Source of the DNA: Cyclostephanos tholiformis
Taxonomy: Eukaryota > Bacillariophyta > Thalassiosirophyceae > Thalassiosirales > Thalassiosiraceae
Direction of reading: 5' to 3'
NCBI GenBank assembly: GCA_036939975.1
Contig: JALLPB010000599.1
Span: forward strand, 1 to 14,337
Length of the DNA stretch: 14,337 bases
Numbering within the stretch: the stretch's first letter is position 1; each line of letters starts with the position of its first letter. This document shows positions 7,755 through 14,337 of the stretch, in pieces. The notes under the pieces were generated by a model. The model worked only from the letters and a program-made list of their open reading frames with translations, had not been told where the DNA came from and ran no database searches. The translations under genes were made by a program, and so were the position numbers.

Positions 7755-8340
7755 AGGGAACTTCTGGGCTCATGTCACTTCCCCTCTTGCAATTGCAAGG
7801 GGACTGTCATTGCCATCAACAATGAAGAGGAATTAGGGAGGCAGCAGAAATTATTCACCCACGAGTTCAACAGGAGGATGGCGGATTGGGAGAGACCAAG
7901 TATCCTCAGCAGCAGTATGCTTGCTCTTGCTCCAGGATGATCACGATGCATGGGGACATTTTGTCCTCTACTTGCAAGGATTGGATTGCCAACGGCGATG
8001 CCATCCCCAATTGCCCAACATGCAAGTGCCAGTGTTTCACCGGGGTCATTTTGTTCAAGGACGTCCAAGCAATGGTGGTGAAGAAAACTGCAACTTGAAG
8101 AATCCAAGGCATGCACATCTCAATCATGGGAAGCTCCTTGGAACCACTCTTCACAATGGCATCAGCCATCTTTAGGATTCAAACTCCATCATCGACAAGA
8201 GTATTGTCTTTTCTGCCTCCGCTGGACATCTGTCTCAACTCCAGTTGCCATGCAAGGAAGAGCTGCACATCTTCCAGCAGCAGCTACAAGGGATTGGCAG
8301 CATTGGCATTGCAATGTCCTAAGAGACCACAATGACAGTG
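7710..8340 (+). pseudogene. Broken Cys-rich, RING-like coding remnant
   Basis: I do not recognise a specific gene. In the 7710 frame the reading gives CHFPSCNCKGTV and then EEELGRQQKLFTHEFNRRMA. At about 7890 it moves to the 7886 frame, giving YACSCSRMITMHGDI, CKDWIANGDAIPNCPTCKC and FKDVQAMVVKK, ending at 8096-8098. A third frame then gives a Gln-rich stretch, LHIFQQQLQGIGSIGIA. The C-x-C, His, C-x2-W and C-P-x-C arrangement resembles the end of a RING-type zinc finger, but the metal ligands do not fit cleanly. The frame breaks imply a pseudogene or unrecognised introns. This call is weak. Confidence 0.3.
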
Positions 8341-8455
8341 GTCAAGGCAAGAAGCTACAGCAAAAAAATCATTGTGCCTGAATTTAAATTAGCTATCACA
8401 GATTTACTTTTATAAATTCAGATTAGTATACCACTTGGATTATTTAGTAATATAT

Positions 8456-9144
8456 TTAGTTCCATATATATCCACAATGGACAAAAGTATTGCCCATGTT
8501 ATGAATATCATTGTTAATTCTATCTATAATCACCATAGTCATACTCGCCAAATTGGTGACCTCTGACCAACGCTTTTCCAAATGCCTGCAGACTTGATTT
8601 ATCACATACTCAACAGGCCCATCCTGTGGTAGGTATGGGTATGACAAATGACATGATGACTGCACTGACACATGGCCTTGTATACCTCGGACGCTCTGTG
8701 CAATGTCAAAGTGTCATGTATGAGAGTTCGGTGTTGAGCCAGATTCTCAATTGCGTTGTATGTGCCCAGCACATGCTCCACAAAAATGTGATATGCCTTT
8801 GCTAATGTCCTGGGCTCGTTGGTCATGTGAGCAATGCAAAGATTGCTCACCAAGCCTATCAAACTGTCAGGAACTGCCGGGTTGCCAGTCTCCATGGCCA
8901 AGATGATTGTTAGCTTAAAAGTCCTGCAATTATAGTTCCCTGGCTTCCTGATCTTCAACCCCTTGGGAAAACTGCCATATTTCCAATGGGCCGCATTGAG
9001 ATGCAGGCCAAACTCATCCGCATCTATCAGCTGATGCCATGGAATGCCGTGAATCCCGACCGGCCATGGCTGGGTCCAAAACAACCGATGGCAATCCAGG
9101 TTCTGCTGGGTGAATGCTTGGTAGGCAATGGTCGACATCATCAT
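8456..9144 (-). pseudogene. Tc1/mariner-type transposase relic (DD34E)
   Basis: This is a DDE transposase catalytic domain, which would cut and paste its own DNA element. From the ATG at 9142-9144 the reading gives PWHQLIDADEFGLHLNAAHW, then FPKGLKIRKPGNYNCRTFKL, TIILAMETGNPAVPD, FVEHVLGTYNA and LIHDTLTLH. A one-base loss at about 8631-8650 shifts it into YPYLPQDGPVEYVINQVCRH, LEKRWSEV and a final FVHCGYIWN with stop at 8456-8458. Catalytic candidates are Asp at 9016-9018, Asp at 8713-8715 and Glu in PVEY at 8609-8611. With one missing base allowed, 34 residues separate the last two, the Tc1-type spacing. The N-terminal DNA-binding part is missing and the frame is closed by TAA upstream. No terminal inverted repeats were found. 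Confidence 0.7.
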
Positions 9145-9360
9145 TTAAACATTTTCTTATAAAATTACCCAGGTTTGATCTAAAATTTCTAATACAATGC
9201 AAGAGGGCAGACTAACTTTTGTCTTTCTTTTCCACCATGTAGGCAGAGCAACCACAACAGAGCAATACAATGTCCAAATTGGGCATTCTTATCCATATGG
9301 TATGCAAACAAGACTGACCAGTCTTGGTCTAATATGATAAATCAAAAAACAAAACAAAAG
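9145..9360. other. AT-rich spacer with one isolated hairpin unit
   Basis: No gene is seen. CAAGACT (9309-9315) and AGTCTTG (9320-9326) around loop GACC reproduce the core of the 24-bp repeat unit found at 7473-7640. This single copy lies about 1.7 kb away, on the other side of the Cys-rich and transposase remnants. Confidence 0.6.
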
Positions 9361-9449
9361 GGGTGTTTTCTTTTCCAATGGAGGAAATAACACAAGCCCA
9401 TGCAATCAGTGTCGTGAGAATTAAGAGGGAGCATGAAAGTGGCAATGGG

Positions 9450-9735
9450 TTGGAGCTTGGGGTCTAGTTGATATTCACTGATGGATTGGAACTTGGGTCA
9501 GAGCAGGGATGGGAATTTGGATCTAGCTGGGTATCTCTGACGGATTGGAACTTGGAGTCTCTCCGGAATTCCCCGATGGATTAGAATTTGGGTTGGAGAA
9601 GGAATTGGATTTTTGGTCAAGGCTGGGTTTCTTGGATGGATTGGAACATCTTGCTGGAGTTACCAGATGGATTGGAACTTGGGTCGGAATAGGGGTTGAA
9701 ACTTGGGTCAAAGCTGGGTATCATCGGTCATGGGG
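9450..9735. repeat. Degenerate repeats based on GATGGATTGGAACTTGGGTC
   Basis: Copies of the 20-bp motif occur near 9480, 9539, 9575, 9635 and 9667, with partial copies between, at spacings of roughly 30 and 60 bases. Read on the minus strand they give Ser/Asn/Pro-rich peptides such as PSSNPSEIPS and NPSKKPS in changing frames. This recalls the PSxxPS-type repeats common in diatom proteins, but no continuous gene is present. A G-run follows near 9730-9745. Confidence 0.6.
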
Positions 9736-9788
9736 GAGGGGGGGAATAGCACCTCATTGGATTCATGGGTCATCTTAGGTAATCATTA

Positions 9789-10990
9789 TCATTTGCCTTC
9801 AATATCATGATTGATCACCTCACTCAATTTGTCGTCACTCGAATGCCAACCATCGAACGTGTCAAATAAAAATTTGCCTAGCCTACCAGTCACCATTCCA
9901 TTGTCAATATCCACATCCCAATCGCCAAATAGATGCATCATGTATGCCATCAAAGCCTCACCAATATTGAAGCTCGATATTGTTGGTAAATGGTACAATT
10001 CAGATGAGAACAGGGTAAGCATCTCATGTAATATAATGACCCTATCGCCACCACTCCTGCTGCCATGCAATGACAATGAATTTTCCACCCGTGATGATGA
10101 TGATGATGATGATGACATTGAAAATGCCAGAGTGGCATGTTTAACATTGGCCAATAATCCATCAAGCAATCCATCCCAACATCAATATCCGATATTATCG
10201 AGCAATGCGTGAAATGCATATGCATCCAATACCGTATTCCCTTCTCCCTCCTTTTTGTTCCAATGTTTCGATTGTTTTGTGATGTCGGATGGCAAAACCT
10301 CAATCATGTTGTCCAGTATTATTAGAGTATCCGATTGACATCACCTTCATTGTATAACAATACTTAACCAAAGCATCACTCACAACTTTCTGCAAAAATA
10401 TCCTGGTGTCTTTGGGCTCATTTGCGAATGTGATGCATTCATAGATGGTAGACTGCAGCCATATCAGCTTGTAAACCACAAGCAGCAAAAGGTACTGCCC
10501 GGACAATGAAGACAATGGCTTGTTTCCAGTCATCCTGAGGGGAATGATGCCATTCTATTCCATTGTTTGATGGACAAGAGCATCCCCTTGGGGGGAGGGT
10601 TCCAGCCCGATAGGTGTTGAGCACCATTTGACAAAATGAAATGCCATATACCCATGATCTGCCTCTGCTCAGGTGGGGGAGTAATCGGGTATTGCATGGC
10701 ACTCCTTCAACCCTCCTTACCACATTGTTGTGTTGCCATTTTGTGACATCATCTTCCCTCTGGAATGCGTCCATTGTGATGTGGCGGCCGCGGGCGTGTG
10801 TCAACAGTGGTATTTATTTCCAATGTTGTGGCATTGACGGCAGTCGTAGGGGAGAGGCGCCAACATGTTGGATCATTCATGGGGTCATGGGGGGGAGGTG
10901 TGTCAAAGGGCAACATCTCCTGGTTGATGGTGGCGGCGGTAGAGGGCGGCGATTGTGGCAATGGCGGCAGCTTCAGAGATTTTATATTAC
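9789..10990 (-). pseudogene. Unidentified, multiply frameshifted coding-like region
   Basis: I do not recognise this protein. Adjacent minus-strand open stretches in different frames chain together as one degraded protein would. A Pro-rich start (10961 frame: PFDTPPPHDPMNDP) leads to KWQHNNVVRRVEGVP, LLPHLSRGRSWVYGISFCQM and DDWKQAIVFIVRAVPFAACG, all in 10804-10439. Then come ECITFANEPKDTRIFLQKVV and KYCYTMKVMSIGY (to 10300), GIRYWMHMHFTHC (to about 10200) and finally FLFDTFDGWHSSDDKLSEV, ending at 9789. A (GAT)n run at 10093-10116 gives poly-Ser or poly-His depending on frame. Alternatives are an intron-containing gene or a second component of the mobile element whose transposase lies on the same strand at 8456-9144. 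The plus-strand ORF 9811-10212 overlaps it and looks like a shadow. Confidence 0.35.
10093..10116. repeat. (GAT)7GAC microsatellite
   Basis: Seven perfect GAT triplets are followed by GAC. They create poly-Asp, poly-Ser and poly-His runs in overlapping frames and make the open frames here unreliable. Confidence 0.95.
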
Positions 10991-11037
10991 CATTTTCTTA
11001 AATCTGGGAGCGAAAGTTCTATTTTAGCATGAGCTAC

Positions 11038-11114
11038 GGACCCTGATTTGACCCTTAGCTGACCCTTAAATAACCCTTAGATGACCATTAGCTGACCCTT
11101 AAATAACCCTTAAG
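11038..11114. repeat. Seven 11-bp units (TGACCCTTAGC type) with 33-bp higher order
   Basis: Units start at 11038, 11049, 11060, 11071, 11082, 11093 and 11104. Three variants, TGACCCTTAGC, TGACCCTTAAA and TAACCCTTAGA, occur in the same order twice, so a 33-bp triple is duplicated. The first unit, GGACCCTGATT, is divergent. The ACCCTTA core resembles but is not the TTAGGG-type telomere repeat, and the period is 11, not 6. Confidence 0.9.
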
Positions 11115-11369
11115 AGCATGCCGGGGTCATTGTTAATTCAGCAGTAGTATTTGTATCTACCAATAAAGTTGTACCCTATTTTTTATCTAGTAGTGTGTAT
11201 CATTTTTTTATCCTATGTAGGTATTACCTACCAAAAATTTTGATATACAAGCTGATAGGGGCTTCGCCACAGACTCAATTTGCAATATTTGTATCATGAA
11301 GTCATATTATGTCATGTATGTACTATGTATTATTTTATGTATCTGAAACGTACACATCATCATGAAGTC
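11115..11369. other. AT-rich spacer without a gene
   Basis: The sequence is AT-rich and rich in TATGTA-like words near 11300-11345. No open frame, repeat array or RNA gene was recognised. Confidence 0.6.
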
Positions 11370-11492
11370 CCGCCATTTTGCCATTTTTCCATTCTGTCAT
11401 AACCGTTCTGCCATTCCGCTATTCCACCACGCCATCCCGCCATTCCTCCAATCTGCCATTTCCCCATTACGCCATTCCACAAATCCATTCCA
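11370..11492. repeat. Left cluster of about 10-bp CGCCATTCC-type repeats
   Basis: Around a dozen imperfect units of the kind GCCATTCYNC follow each other, for example GCCATTCCGCTATTCCACC at 11410-11428. That segment matches the reverse complement of 12217-12235 at 17 of 19 positions, so this cluster is inverted relative to the one at 12217-12276. Together they bracket about 720 bp and may be the subterminal repeats of a DNA transposon. I could not define element ends or target-site duplications. Confidence 0.75.
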
Positions 11493-11681
11493 AAACAACA
11501 TGATGCTGATGTCCATTGTGAGGTACAGAGAAGTGCACCATTGTAAACTACCGTGGTCTCCGGAAGAACAGAATTGTGCCTCCTCCGCAAGCCGAACCAA
11601 TTGTATATGGATATCATTGCGACATGATGAAAACATTTGGTGATCCTTGCAATGTTATGAATGTCCCGTTGGTTGTTGATA

Positions 11682-11734
11682 GAGAAAATTTGATGAACAC
11701 AGATGATGGAGAAAATGTGATGAACACAGATGAC
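11682..11734 (+). repeat. Imperfect tandem duplication of 27 bp
   Basis: Segments 11682-11708 and 11709-11734 both carry GAGAAAAT.TGATGAACACAG. On the plus strand they read RENLMNTDDGENVMNTDD within an open stretch (11576-11845) that I do not recognise. The period is a multiple of 3, so the frame is kept. Confidence 0.75.
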
Positions 11735-11803
11735 AAAGTCAACTCCCTTATAATGCTATTAACTGTCTTTGTTTGGAATCTAACATCTCTCATGTGTTCA
11801 TAT

Positions 11804-12024
11804 TATAATATAATAGGTGCACTGATCACAGACTCACATATCTAATCCTGATTCTGAGCCGTGGTAATGTTTTCCTCAAAGTGATGATCATGTTTGTTGT
11901 CATTATCATTTTGTGTGATAGACTGAGTGGAAAAGTTGGCATTTGCAAAATCAGAAAAATTTGATGTTCTTGAATTACGAGTAGATTTTGTACTGCCATC
12001 ATCGTTGCCATCTACCCCGGTCAC
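11804..12024 (-). pseudogene. Partial copy of the exon/intron boundary of the gene at 12982-14076
   Basis: By hand alignment this 221-bp segment matches 13362-13582 without gaps at about 187 of 221 positions, including an identical 39-base run (11940-11978 against 13498-13536). The minus-strand reading keeps VTGVDGN, NSRTSNFSDFANA and AQNQD; about 41 of 60 residues agree with the other copy. Similarity continues past the exon end into intron sequence (11804-11838 is near-identical), so this is a genomic DNA copy, not a processed retrocopy. Here the reading hits TAG right after NQD, and the homologous donor GTAGGT is altered. It lies between the two inverted repeat clusters. It is most likely a non-functional gene fragment. 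Confidence 0.75.
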
Positions 12025-12216
12025 ATCTCTTAACGTTGATCATTTTCTTCATCTAGGGCACCGCGATTAGCACGTCACATCCTATGTGTTTCCGATTTCT
12101 GTGCTCATTGCACTTCTCTCAGACCAGCATCCGAATTCATGACAATGTCACTCAAATTGCAGAGTTGTTTTGTTCGAGGTTGTCGTGTTCACAATAATAT
12201 ATGATGATATTTGATA

Positions 12217-12276
12217 GGCGGAATAGCAGAATGGCAAAATGGTGGACGGAATGGGGGAATGGCAGAATGGGAAAAG
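12217..12276. repeat. Right cluster of GGAATGGC-type repeats, inverted to 11370-11492
   Basis: GGCGGAATAGCAGAATGGC at 12217-12235 starts a run of imperfect GGAATGGCAG-type units. The run is the reverse complement of the motif in the left cluster. The pair could form a long stem or mark transposon ends. Confidence 0.75.
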
Positions 12277-12981
12277 GTAACGACAATATTTATTATTAAG
12301 CTTTAACAGTGCTGAAATATCAGGTTCCTCTTTGGGCCAGGGTGCCAGTTAGGGTTAATGAACATACTTCAGAGCGCAGATTTATGTTAGATTGTGGAAT
12401 TGTATTCTGGATCGGCACATTGGACAATCCCTTGTAATAATATCAATTTTAAGTTAAGCATGGAAAAAGAGCAACAATTGTTAGAGCTTCTCGTTTGGTA
12501 AGCTGTTCTCAAATGCCTGGTTCTACTCTTGTGTTGATATCAGATGTATCCACATTAGACGGATTGCTTGCTAGTCACACAAGAACATCTGGAGGAATAG
12601 GTCTTCTACAACTCTTGTAGTACTGTCTAATATAATCCCCACGTTGTATATTGTGGGCCAGGCAATATACAGGACTGCGGGTATTAACAGGCAACTGTGC
12701 TTTGCCAAGCCAACCCTATTGGCACCATCGGTGCACCTTTGCATAGCATCCATTGTGAGTGCATAAAATTTGATACTGCCTTGTTGCATTACAACAAAAC
12801 TCTCCAAAATTGTTTCCAAAAGAATTTGTTATTCCAGCCTCCATACCCTAAGCGCACGCCGGTCTTGTATATTCAGTTTCCTGGAATAGCACGATGAAAT
12901 TACGAAAACTAAAATGTTGAAATGAATTGTATGATTTAATTTGATTGGTGCAATGATTACACTAAAATGTACCTCCACTAT
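12277..12981. other. Region without a convincing gene
   Basis: A minus-strand open stretch at 12571-12819 begins at TTG and gives a reading (IYNVGIILDSTTRVVEDLFL) that I cannot assign. No repeats or RNA genes were seen. Part of it would be the 3' flank of the minus-strand gene ending at 12982. No canonical AATAAA was noticed there. Confidence 0.5.
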
Positions 12982-13320
12982 CTAAGCCTGTGCTGAATTA
13001 CCCCCAGCTTCTTTAGAGCCATCTTCAGAAGGATAACGGCTTGCTTCATCATCGGAAGTAGATGAGTCAACCTTATCCTGATCCAGACCCGTCATCATAT
13101 TTTGTTCAATGTGACGATCATCATCTTGGTCATCATCATTTTGTGTGTTAGCCTGAGTGCTATCATCATCATTTTGTGGGTTGTCATGAGAAAAGAGGCT
13201 GTCACCATCATTTGAAAGTGACGATGACCCTCCATTGTTGCAATCAAATTCAATTGGATGGTCTGTGGTCTTCCCTTCATTCACTAACTGGTTATCTTGC
13301 ACATCAATGGTAAAAATACC
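12982..13320 (-). CDS. Hypothetical acidic Asn/Gln/Asp-rich protein, last exon
   Basis: This is the probable 3' exon of an unrecognised spliced gene. It begins after a CAG acceptor (AG at 13321-13322), reads GIFTIDVQDNQLVNEGK and ends in GSKEAGGNSAQA with a TAG at 12982-12984. It is very acidic and low in complexity (SSSLSNDGDSLFSHDNPQND, QNDDDQDDDRH), with no signal peptide or membrane segment, so it is probably a disordered tail. Positions 13071-13160 encode QNDDDQDDDRHIEQN...DQDKV. This resembles the module at the end of the preceding exon and matches 11841-11930 at about 68 of 90 bases. It is therefore an internal duplication. Function is unknown. Confidence 0.5.
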   Translation of the reverse strand, partial: GIFTIDVQDNQLVNEGKTTDHPIEFDCNNGGSSSLSNDGDSLFSHDNPQNDDDSTQANTQNDDDQDDDRHIEQNMMTGLDQDKVDSSTSDDEASRYPSEDGSKEAGGNSAQA

Positions 13321-13399
13321 CTGGTTGTAGAACATTAATGTATGATAAATGAACAATATGGTATAATATAATAGATGCACGGATCACAGACTCACCTAC
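13321..13399 (-). other. Candidate 79-bp GT-AG intron
   Basis: The minus-strand donor GTAGGTGAG starts at 13399 and the acceptor CTACAACCAG ends at 13321. Removing these 79 bases joins AQNRDR to GIFTIDVQ in phase 0 with no stop. A second donor, GTGAGT at 13395, matches the consensus better but gives a stop soon after the junction. The intron is AT-rich and short, as in diatoms. The alternative is that the two open frames merely overlap by chance. Confidence 0.5.
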
Positions 13400-13726
13400 C
13401 CTATCCCGATTCTGAGCCATCATAATGTTTCCCTCTATTTGACAATCATCTTTCTTGTCATTCTCGTTTTGTGCAATAGGCGGAGTGGTAATGTCAGCAT
13501 TTGCAAAATCAGAAAAATTTGATGTTCTTGAATTATGAGTAGAGTTCGTACTGCCATCATTGTTGCCATCAACCCCAGTCACAATGCTGACACCGACCTG
13601 AATAGGTTCTTGTCCAATATAAAACAATAGCGCAGCATGACATTGAAAATCTGCTCTCACTGTAGGAAGGCCTGTAGGGAATTCGGGGAGCTTTGACTTC
13701 TTCACATCTGTATTGTCATAACTATA
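13400..13726 (-). CDS. Hypothetical Asn/Asp-rich protein, internal exon
   Basis: The frame is open from 13726 to the donor at 13400. It reads YDNTDVKKSKLPEFPTGLP, then QCHAALLFYIGQEPIQVGVS, then the conserved VTGVDGNNDGST and NSRTSNFSDFANA. It ends in an acidic QNENDKKDD...AQNRDR module. The GTG at 13703-13705 is not a credible eukaryotic start, so the coding sequence should be joined to the upstream open stretch by splicing or through a frameshift near 13710-13725. The duplicate at 11804-12024 shows which part is older than the duplication. I do not recognise the family. Confidence 0.45.
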
Positions 13727-14076
13727 TCACATGCCTGAAAGATGCTGTTTACATGTTGCAGTGAAATGACTGCCACTTTTTTATCTGGATAACAATTTAT
13801 TGCTGCTATGAGGTCGTATGCAATATTATCACCAACATCATCTGTGAAATTGGCGATATCATCAGCATCCCCTTGGAAACGTGAATACTTTTTCGGCATG
13901 AAGTCGTAAATGGGAATATTAACTAACGTTTTGACCAAACCTGTTTTGTTCTCGCTGTAAGAACCTCGACTTATAGCAATACATAGGACCCAGACTCCCT
14001 TTCTAACACCCCTGGTATTATGCGTCTTGGTTGTGAATTCCAAGCGGAATTCTTGAGAATTCCGGAGAATTTCCAA
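13702..14076 (-). CDS. Hypothetical protein, upstream coding segment, 5' end unresolved
   Basis: This open minus-strand frame is likely to belong to the same gene as the exon at 13400-13726. It reads VRKGVWVLCIAISRGSYSEN, VNIPIYDFMPKKYSRFQGDA, FTDDVGDNIAYDLIAAINCY and KKVAVISLQHVNSIFQACD, stopping at 13702-13704. The first in-frame ATG is at 13897-13899. The longer frame begins only at TTG, so an upstream exon or a start at 13899 are both possible. It overlaps the next open frame with a frame change. An intron using acceptor AG near 13722 or a one-base loss could join them, and I could not decide. No domain is recognised. Confidence 0.4.
   Translation of the reverse strand: MEILRNSQEFRLEFTTKTHNTRGVRKGVWVLCIAISRGSYSENKTGLVKTLVNIPIYDFMPKKYSRFQGDADDIANFTDDVGDNIAYDLIAAINCYPDKKVAVISLQHVNSIFQACDIVMTIQM
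14045..14064. repeat. Palindrome with 9-bp arms
   Basis: CGGAATTCT and AGAATTCCG flank a two-base centre. The surrounding 14035-14185 is rich in TTCC/GGAA words (TTCCAATT, GGTTCCGGTTCCG). It lies at the 5' side of the minus-strand gene. Confidence 0.6.
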
Positions 14077-14337
14077 TTTCAGACCCTTTTTTACCCAATT
14101 TCTTCCAATTCAGGTTCCGGTTCCGATTGGAATTGTTGTTCCCGCCAAATATTAGCCTATTGGAATTATGTTCCTGCCAAGTTTTTTCCTAATTTTTTCA
14201 TCGGAAAAGTCCTCCCACCATTTCTGCTGGCATCATAAAAAAAACATGTACTTGTATGATGACACAAGATTTCACATGTTGCCACAGATATTAGTGTAAG
14301 GGTGCACCCATATCCCCATCCACAGCATATAAAGTTT
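14077..14337. other. Flank without a recognised gene
   Basis: TTCC-rich then AT-rich DNA. It would hold the 5' flank or an upstream exon of the minus-strand gene. A plus-strand open stretch at 14020-14238 is composed of these simple words and is not credible as a gene. Confidence 0.5.

Noticed and set aside
7436..7773. Several open frames of 60-97 codons on both strands with octapeptide repeats such as SEQDFSVL or TSQSCQSK
   Set aside because: They are a by-product of a 24-bp tandem repeat without stops; the same DNA is open in several frames and both strands.
9811..10212. Plus-strand ORF with an eight-Asp run
   Set aside because: The Asp run is the GAT microsatellite, and the minus strand over the same DNA gives more protein-like sequence continuing into neighbouring segments.
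11038..11114. Interstitial telomere tract
   Set aside because: The unit is 11 bp with CCCTTA rather than exact 6-bp CCCTAA repeats; it is kept only as telomere-like.
12571..12819. Minus-strand ORF as an additional exon
   Set aside because: It begins at TTG after an in-frame stop, has no matching splice signals that I could place, and shows no similarity to neighbouring exons.

Overview
The window looks like eukaryotic nuclear DNA dominated by decayed mobile elements, most likely from a diatom or another stramenopile. The basis is recognition of Gag and integrase sequence families I associate with diatom Ty1/Copia-type elements, a candidate 79-bp GT-AG intron, and the lack of any operon-like gene packing. 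No database search was possible, so the host assignment is an inference. I see no rRNA, tRNA, CRISPR array or intact long gene.

Layout. 1-1207 (+): a GC-rich Copia-like relic holding Gag and the start of the protease, broken by one frameshift and one in-frame TGA, then cut off abruptly. 1208-3538: AT-rich DNA without a recognisable gene but with several strong palindromes. 3539-7370 (+): a second, older Copia-type relic of a different family, with Gag, protease, integrase and the first part of reverse transcriptase in that order. It is full of stops and frameshifts, and the expected catalytic Asp positions of protease and integrase read Asn. 7438-7754: a perfect 18-bp palindrome, seven 24-bp hairpin-forming tandem repeats, and a pair of palindrome-bearing direct repeats. 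7710-8340 (+): a broken Cys-rich, RING-like remnant. 8456-9144 (-): a Tc1/mariner-type transposase relic with DD34E spacing. 9361-9780: degenerate repeats. 9789-10990 (-): an unidentified, multiply frameshifted coding-like stretch. 11038-11114: an 11-bp tandem array. 11370-12276: two mutually inverted clusters of about 10-bp repeats. They bracket a 221-bp copy of part of the gene to the right. 12982-14076 (-): the best candidate for a host-type gene, acidic and Asn/Gln-rich, with a frame-preserving intron and an internal module duplication.

The two retroelement relics and the Tc1 relic look inactive. The most interesting structure is the gene fragment between inverted repeat clusters. It retains intron sequence and could be a transposon-type gene-fragment capture, though this is inference. 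I found no convincing new multi-gene system.
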